Below the pieces are notes generated by a model. It did not search any database. It saw only the letters and a list, made by a program, of their open reading frames with translations, and had not been told where the DNA came from. This document shows positions 59,472 through 64,000 of a stretch of 64,000 nucleotides of DNA, piece by piece. The DNA is from Agromyces fucosus (GTDB lineage Bacteria > Actinomycetota > Actinomycetes > Actinomycetales > Microbacteriaceae): the NCBI RefSeq assembly GCF_004134865.1, contig NZ_SDPO01000002.1, forward strand, positions 496,001 through 560,000, read 5' to 3'. Each line of letters starts with the position of its first letter. Within the stretch, counting starts at the first letter, position 1. The translations under genes were made by a program, and so were the position numbers.

Positions 59472-60105
59472 GCTCGTGCCGGCTCGAGAGCTGGAGCTTG
59501 CGCAGCACCGCCGAGACGTGCGTCTCGACCGTCTTCGTCGAGATGAACAGCTCGGCCGCGACCTCCTTGTAGGCGTAGCCGCGCGCGATCAGCCGCATGA
59601 CCTCCTGCTCACGGGCCGAGAGCCGGTCGAGTTCGTCGCTCGCCGACGCCGTCTCCCCCACCGGGGCGCCGAACGCATCGAGCACGAAGCCCGCGAGCTT
59701 CGGCGAGAACACGGCGTCGCCGTCCGCGACGGCGTGAACGGCCCGGGTGACGTCGGCGCCCGAGGAGCCCTTCGTGATGTAGCCGCGGGCACCCGCGCGG
59801 ATGACGCCGACGACGTCCTCGGCCTTGTCCGAGACCGAGAGCGCGAGGAAGCGAGTCGAGGGCACGGATGCCGCGGCGCGCCGGATCACCTCGGCGCCGC
59901 CGCTCGTGGCCGCCGGCACCGCGACCCCGGGCAGGTGCACGTCGAGGAGCACCACGTCGGGCGAGGCATCCGTCACCACCGCGACCGCGGACTCGACGTC
60001 GTGAGCCTCGCCGACGACCTCGATCGTGTCGTCGAGGTCGGCCTTCAGTCCGGACCGGAAGATGGAGTGGTCGTCGACGATCACGACCCGCACGCGCTCA
60101 GCCAC
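59437..60105 (-). CDS. LuxR-family response regulator of PspC-type system
   Basis: 222 residues from GTG 60105. Receiver: VVIVDDHSIFRSGL, Asp in VVLLDVHLPGV, Lys in RGYITKGSSGAD. The LuxR helix-turn-helix is at the end (LSAREQEVMRLIARGYAYKEVAAELFISTKTVETHVSAVLRKLQL). It overlaps the upstream kinase gene by eight bases and is its cognate partner. Confidence 0.94.
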   Translation of the reverse strand: MAERVRVVIVDDHSIFRSGLKADLDDTIEVVGEAHDVESAVAVVTDASPDVVLLDVHLPGVAVPAATSGGAEVIRRAAASVPSTRFLALSVSDKAEDVVGVIRAGARGYITKGSSGADVTRAVHAVADGDAVFSPKLAGFVLDAFGAPVGETASASDELDRLSAREQEVMRLIARGYAYKEVAAELFISTKTVETHVSAVLRKLQLSSRHELTAWANARRLL

Positions 60106-61360
60106 GGTTGCCCTCCAGGCGTTCGGCGGCCGGGAAGCGCAGCCGCACCTCGGTGCCCACGCCGCCGACGCCCGGGCGAACCTCGCCCGAGCCGCCGGCC
60201 CGCCGCATGCGGCCGATGATCGACTCGCGCACCCCGAGCCGGTCGCGGGGCACGTCGGCGAGCGCGAAGCCCGGACCGCGATCGCGCACGAACACCTCGA
60301 CGGCCTCGGGCGTCGACTCGACGTAGACGGAGACCTCGCCGCCGGCATGCCGCGCGGCGTTCAGCATCGCCTCGCGGGCCGCGGCCGCCATCTCGCCGCT
60401 CGCACGCTCCCGCGACTCCCCCACGACCACGACGTCGACCGTCACCGCGTAGTCGATCTCGAGGGCCGCCCCGAAGTCGCGGAGGTCGGTGCCGAGGTCG
60501 CTGTCTGCCGGTGTGTCGCCCGCGAAGAGCCAGTCGCGCAGCTCACGCTCCTGCGCTCGCGCGATGCGGGCGACCTCGCTCGTCGCCCCAGCCCGGTTCT
60601 GGATGAGCGCGAGCGTCTGAAGCACCGAGTCGTGCAGGTGCGCGGCGATCTCGCTGCGCTGCTCCTCGCGGATGCGCTTCGTGCGCTCGGCGGCGAGGTC
60701 GCGCCACGAGGCAATGAGCGTGGGCACGTAGACGAGCGCGATGCCGAGGACCGCGGCGAGCGCGGCGACGAACGTGGGCACCGGATACCAGTACGCGTTC
60801 GGGCCGAAGACGAGTGCGAGCGCGGTGATCGCGAGCAGGGCCGTCGCGACGATGCGGATCGCGAGCTCCTGCCGCGGCCCCCGGTCGGGATCGGGTCGGT
60901 CGATGAAGGTCGCCCACGCTCCCGCCGACACGGCGAGGCCGACCCCCGCGAAGACGGCGAGGAGCCACCACTCGAGTCCGTCGCGGCCCTCGACGACGCG
61001 TCCGCTCGTGGCCCAGGCGACGACCAGGGAGACGCCGGACGCGACGACGAGCAGCCAGGCGACGGGCGCGCGCCGGGTCGGGCGCTCCTCGCCCGGGGCC
61101 CACGGCGTGAACACCCACAGCCAGAGATAGAGCAGGAGCCCTGCGCCGCTCGCGAGGCTCGTGACGACGAACGCGCTGCGCACGATCCAGACGGGCCAGC
61201 CGAGATGGGCTGCGAGACCGGCCGCGACGCCCGTGGCCACGCAGGCGCGAGGCCGCGTCAGGCGAGGGGCGGATGCCGCGCTGCCGGCGGGCGCGGATGC
61301 CGCGGAATCGACAGGTTCGGATGCCGCGGCATCCGTCACCTGTTCCGCGCGCGACTCCAT
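60098..61360 (-). CDS. sensor histidine kinase with N-terminal PspC domain
   Basis: 420 residues. A PspC domain at about residues 33-90 (LTRPRACVATGVAAGLAAHLGWPVWIVRSAFVVTSLASGAGLLLYLWLWVFTP), further membrane spans, then the HisKA_3 box SEIAAHLHDSVLQTLALIQNRAG and HATPase (REAMLNAARHAGGEVSVYVES, VRDRGPGFALADVPRDRLGVRESIIGRM). It senses envelope stress by analogy with actinobacterial PspC/MacS-type kinases. Divergent from a PspC protein gene, which is its likely target or partner. Confidence 0.93.
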   Translation of the reverse strand: MESRAEQVTDAAASEPVDSAASAPAGSAASAPRLTRPRACVATGVAAGLAAHLGWPVWIVRSAFVVTSLASGAGLLLYLWLWVFTPWAPGEERPTRRAPVAWLLVVASGVSLVVAWATSGRVVEGRDGLEWWLLAVFAGVGLAVSAGAWATFIDRPDPDRGPRQELAIRIVATALLAITALALVFGPNAYWYPVPTFVAALAAVLGIALVYVPTLIASWRDLAAERTKRIREEQRSEIAAHLHDSVLQTLALIQNRAGATSEVARIARAQERELRDWLFAGDTPADSDLGTDLRDFGAALEIDYAVTVDVVVVGESRERASGEMAAAAREAMLNAARHAGGEVSVYVESTPEAVEVFVRDRGPGFALADVPRDRLGVRESIIGRMRRAGGSGEVRPGVGGVGTEVRLRFPAAERLEGNRG

Positions 61361-61475
61361 GCCTGCAATCCAAGCAGACGTGGCGCCGATCCCCCCGGCC
61401 CGGGGCCCCGGCTCAGGGTCGAATCAGGGATTCACCCCATGGCGAGGCATCCGTCGCCCCTGCCAGCATCGAAGC

Positions 61476-63110
61476 ATGGAGACGAACCCGACCGCCCCCG
61501 AGGCGGACCCAGTGCAGGACGACGTGAAGGGGGACTCCGCGGCGACACCCGCGCAGGGCACCGGTACCGGCCTCTACGAATGGCTCCGCCGACTCGGCGT
61601 GCCGCGACGCGCCGGCTGGCTCGGCGGCGTCTGCGCCGGCGTCGCCGCCCGGCTCGGCATCGACCCGATCATCGTGCGCGGCATCGTCGTCGTCGTCGCG
61701 GTGCTCGGCGCGCCGTTCGTGCTGCTCTACGCGATCGCGTGGGTGCTGCTGCCCGACACCGACGGAGAGATCCACTTCGAGCGGCTGACTCGTGGCATCG
61801 TCGACCCGGCGATCGTCGGCATCGCGGTCATGGGCGTCATCGGGTTCGTCCCGCTCGTGCAGGGCGGCTGGCTCGGCTGGCGCTGGTGGCCCGAGTGGCC
61901 GGCGCTCCACGACCCCATCTTCGGGTTCGACCTCGGCTGGCCCCTGCGCGTGCTGTGGGTGCTGATCCTCATCGGCGGCGTCATCGCGCTCGTCGTCTGG
62001 CTCGCGCAGCGGGCCTCCCAGAACTCCCCGGGCGGTGGCGGGCCGCGAATGGCTTCCGCGACGACCGTCGCCGCTCCGGGGCATCCGTCGACCGTCGCCT
62101 TCGCAGCGGGCGCCACGGCCACCGGCGCTGCGCCCGCCGGCTCCGCAACCGACGCTGCTGCATCGGCAACCGACTCGGCCGTATCGGCCGATGACGGCGC
62201 TGCGAGCGCGGCATCCGTGCCGACCGCCGAGCCGCCGGTGCCCCCCGAAGGCGCCGACGCCGCCGCGATCGCCGAGTGGCGCGCCCAGCACGAGGCCTGG
62301 CGCGTCTCGCGCTCCGAGTGGAAGTCGAATCATCACAACGCCGAACGCGCCGCCCGGGCCCAGGCTGCAGCGGAGAACCGTGCGAAGGCGCGCGCACTCA
62401 CGGCCCAAGCCGACGCCGCCCGGGCAGCACGCCGCGCCAGCCGCCCCAGGGCGAGCGCCGCGTTCGTGTTCACCGTGCTCGGCCTGGCGCTCGTGGTCGG
62501 TTCCATCGCCGCGATCTGGGCGCTCGCGACGCCCGACGTCGCCGCCTTCGCCATCCCGATCGCCCTCGCCGCGGCGACGCTCCTGCTGTCGCTCGGCATG
62601 ATCGTCGCGGCGCTCCGGCGCCGGCGCAGCGGCGCACTCGCCTTCCTGACGGCCCTCTCGACGACCGCGATGACGGTGGCCGTGATCGCGGCGTCGATCA
62701 TGCCGCAGGGCATGCTGGTGCCGCCGGGTCACAGCGTCGCGCTCGATCGCTCGCAACGCCTCGTGCAGCCGTTCGGCGATGCGTACGTCTACGCGACCCC
62801 GTGGTTCCGCGACGAAGCGCCGGTCGTCGAGCTCCGCCAGGGCAATGGAGACACCTGGATCACGATCCAACCCGACACCGAGATCCTCCTCGACGCCAGC
62901 GATGCCGGCCAGATCGAGATCATCGCGTTCTCCGCCGACGGCTCGTCGCGATCGATGCCGCAGCTCGGCGGACTGGACCGAGGCGAGCTGCTGCTCGGCG
63001 GCGAGCAAGGAGTCCACGAACGAAGCGCCGACGACGTGCTCGTCGACGCGAAGATCGTGCTCGAGCAGGGCTCCGGCATGGTGCACATCGAGATCCGCGA
63101 AGGGGAATGA
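61476..63110 (+). CDS. PspC-domain multi-span membrane protein
   Basis: 544 residues. PspC domain at about 40-90 (PRRAGWLGGVCAGVAARLGIDPIIVRGIVVVVAVLGAPFVLLYAIAWVLLPDT), two more spans, an Ala/Thr-rich and then basic coiled cytosolic linker (about 180-320), two to three spans, and a C-terminal beta-rich domain (VVELRQGNGDTWITIQPDTEILLDASD) like the LiaF/adhesin-like domains that follow PspC in actinobacteria. Divergent from the PspC kinase, with a 115-bp spacer. Confidence 0.9.
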   Translation: METNPTAPEADPVQDDVKGDSAATPAQGTGTGLYEWLRRLGVPRRAGWLGGVCAGVAARLGIDPIIVRGIVVVVAVLGAPFVLLYAIAWVLLPDTDGEIHFERLTRGIVDPAIVGIAVMGVIGFVPLVQGGWLGWRWWPEWPALHDPIFGFDLGWPLRVLWVLILIGGVIALVVWLAQRASQNSPGGGGPRMASATTVAAPGHPSTVAFAAGATATGAAPAGSATDAAASATDSAVSADDGAASAASVPTAEPPVPPEGADAAAIAEWRAQHEAWRVSRSEWKSNHHNAERAARAQAAAENRAKARALTAQADAARAARRASRPRASAAFVFTVLGLALVVGSIAAIWALATPDVAAFAIPIALAAATLLLSLGMIVAALRRRRSGALAFLTALSTTAMTVAVIAASIMPQGMLVPPGHSVALDRSQRLVQPFGDAYVYATPWFRDEAPVVELRQGNGDTWITIQPDTEILLDASDAGQIEIIAFSADGSSRSMPQLGGLDRGELLLGGEQGVHERSADDVLVDAKIVLEQGSGMVHIEIREGE

Positions 63111-63481
63111 CCATGACCACGAACGCACCGGACTCCAGCGGGCCGTCCAACGCAGCGGATGCCGCGGTCACGGCGATCCTCGCCGACTGGGGCACGCCAC
63201 CGAGCGACGAGGCGACGGCGACGGCGCCGATCGGTCCCGCACCGGCACCACGCCCGACCGTGCGGTGGGGCGCCCTCGTCTGGGCGCTGCTCTTCGGGGC
63301 GATGGCCGCGACGACGCTCTGGGTCGTCGTCGATCCGGCCCGTCGCGATGCCGTCGGCGACTGGCTCATCACGCTGAACCCGCTCACCGGGACCCTCATC
63401 GGGGTCATCGTCGTGGGCGTCGTGGTGGCGCTCTTCGGCATCGTCGGACTCATCCGTCGCGGCGAGCGCGCCGGGCGCTGA
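63107..63481 (+). CDS. small two-span membrane protein, coupled to PspC gene
   Basis: 124 residues: a Pro/Thr/Ala-rich N-terminus and two membrane spans (WGALVWALLFGAMAATTLWVVV and LTGTLIGVIVVGVVVALFGIVGLI). No family recognised. ATGA overlaps the PspC gene stop; a second ATG six bases later is also possible. Its position suggests a role in the same envelope-stress system. Confidence 0.78.
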   Translation: MTMTTNAPDSSGPSNAADAAVTAILADWGTPPSDEATATAPIGPAPAPRPTVRWGALVWALLFGAMAATTLWVVVDPARRDAVGDWLITLNPLTGTLIGVIVVGVVVALFGIVGLIRRGERAGR

Positions 63482-63536
63482 CCTGCGCCGCGCTCCCCGC
63501 ATCGCGCTGCCCTCTCCAGCTCACCCCTCCGCTCCG

Positions 63537-63594
63537 CGAGATGACAGCAGTCGTCGCCCGTCCGACACGACGGGCGACGACTGCTGTCATCTCG
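63537..63594. terminator. 26-bp perfect inverted repeat
   Basis: Arms 63537-63562 and 63569-63594 are perfect complements (starting CGAGATGACAGCAGTC) around the loop CGACAC. It lies between the convergent small membrane protein and murB. At 26 bp it is far longer than the other hairpins in the window; it may be a bidirectional terminator or a mobile/REP-type element. Confidence 0.8.
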
Positions 63595-63625
63595 GCGGCA
63601 CGGGCGCCGCGGCGCGACCAGCCGG

Positions 63626-64000
63626 CTAGAGCTCGACGCCGACGAGCACGGGCTCGGGCCGCAGCACGATGCCGAACTCGGCCTGCACGCGCCCCTGCAC
63701 GAAGCGCGCGAGCGTCGCGATCTCTTCAGCCGTCGCCCCGCCTCGGTTGGTCAGGGCCAGCGTGTGCTTCGACGAGATCGCTGCGCGCGAGCCCGGCAGC
63801 GCGAAGCCGCGGCGGATGCCCGAGTGCTCGATGAGCCAGGCAGCCGAGAGCTTCACGAGCGACTCGGCGTCGACCGTTGCCGCCACGGCGACCTCGTCGC
63901 CGAACTCCTCGATCTCAGCCTGGTGCGCGAGGAACGCGTCGAGCGGCGACGCGGACGCGAGTGAGGCGAGTGGCGTCACCTCGTCGGGCACCTCGGGCTC
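63626..64000 (-). CDS. murB: UDP-N-acetylmuramate dehydrogenase, C-terminal part
   Basis: The last 124 residues of a gene that continues past the right edge. The C-terminal MurB domain is recognisable: VKLSAAWLIEHSGIRRGFALPGSRAAISSKHTLALTNRGGATAEEIATLARFVQGRVQAEFGIVLRPEPVLVG, including the catalytic-region Glu in LRPEP. The enzyme makes UDP-MurNAc for peptidoglycan in the cytosol. A long linker with DAFLAHQAEIEEFG is typical of actinobacterial forms. Confidence 0.92.
   Translation of the reverse strand, partial: EPEVPDEVTPLASLASASPLDAFLAHQAEIEEFGDEVAVAATVDAESLVKLSAAWLIEHSGIRRGFALPGSRAAISSKHTLALTNRGGATAEEIATLARFVQGRVQAEFGIVLRPEPVLVGVEL

Overview
The window is very GC-rich, gene-dense actinobacterial chromosome, most likely from a member of the Microbacteriaceae (an Agromyces-like genus). 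The grounds are third-position GC bias, a long acidic N-terminal extension on NusG, many leaderless -10/start-codon arrangements, dispersed GGTCGAGTAG/CGTATCGAGACC-type palindromes and a strongly over-represented GGATGCC word. The family assignment is inference; no 16S gene is present. There is no prophage, insertion sequence, CRISPR array or plasmid gene. I support 67 protein genes (two cut by the window ends) and one tRNA.

Region 1 (1-8 kb) holds small regulatory and stress modules: a divergent epimerase/HxlR/isochorismatase group, a three-gene envelope-stress operon (hypothetical, holin-like, DUF3618), an F420-type LLM oxidoreductase, a RamB/ScfR-type regulator, and an ArsR-SRPBCC-DHFR-like group. 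Region 2 (8-34.6 kb) is a catabolic island for amines, amino-acid semialdehydes and dicarboxylates: a PuuB-like amine oxidase, cupin and SSADH; a PucR-controlled MMSA dehydrogenase with a class III aminotransferase (beta-alanine type); an amine oxidase whose FAD-domain motifs are in circularly permuted order; a cystine-type ABC importer; an aldehyde dehydrogenase/glutaryl-CoA dehydrogenase/class III CoA-transferase operon that reads as a glutarate route; a FadR-type regulator translationally coupled to a free cache-domain protein; a second SSADH; and an APC permease. The last two genes share an upstream motif.

Region 3 (34.6-46 kb) is core: acylphosphatase, rplA-rplK-nusG-secE with tRNA-Trp, dgt, a large membrane-anchored GH67-like protein, an LAETG sortase substrate and an aspartate aminotransferase. 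Region 4 (45.5-57.7 kb) carries the lysG/lysE pair, an ECF42-type sigma factor with its tandem DGPF/YCII partner behind a matching promoter, an ABC-2 exporter with a histidine kinase/response regulator, an acyl-CoA ligase, and a PadR-controlled ABC-2 exporter with paired TACCGGTA boxes. Region 5 (57.8-64 kb) has a PAP2/diacylglycerol-kinase fusion, a PspC-type two-component system divergent from a PspC membrane protein, and the 3' part of murB.

Several convergent pairs overlap at their 3' ends. Strong hairpins, often built from GGATGCC/GGCATCC arms, separate transcription units.
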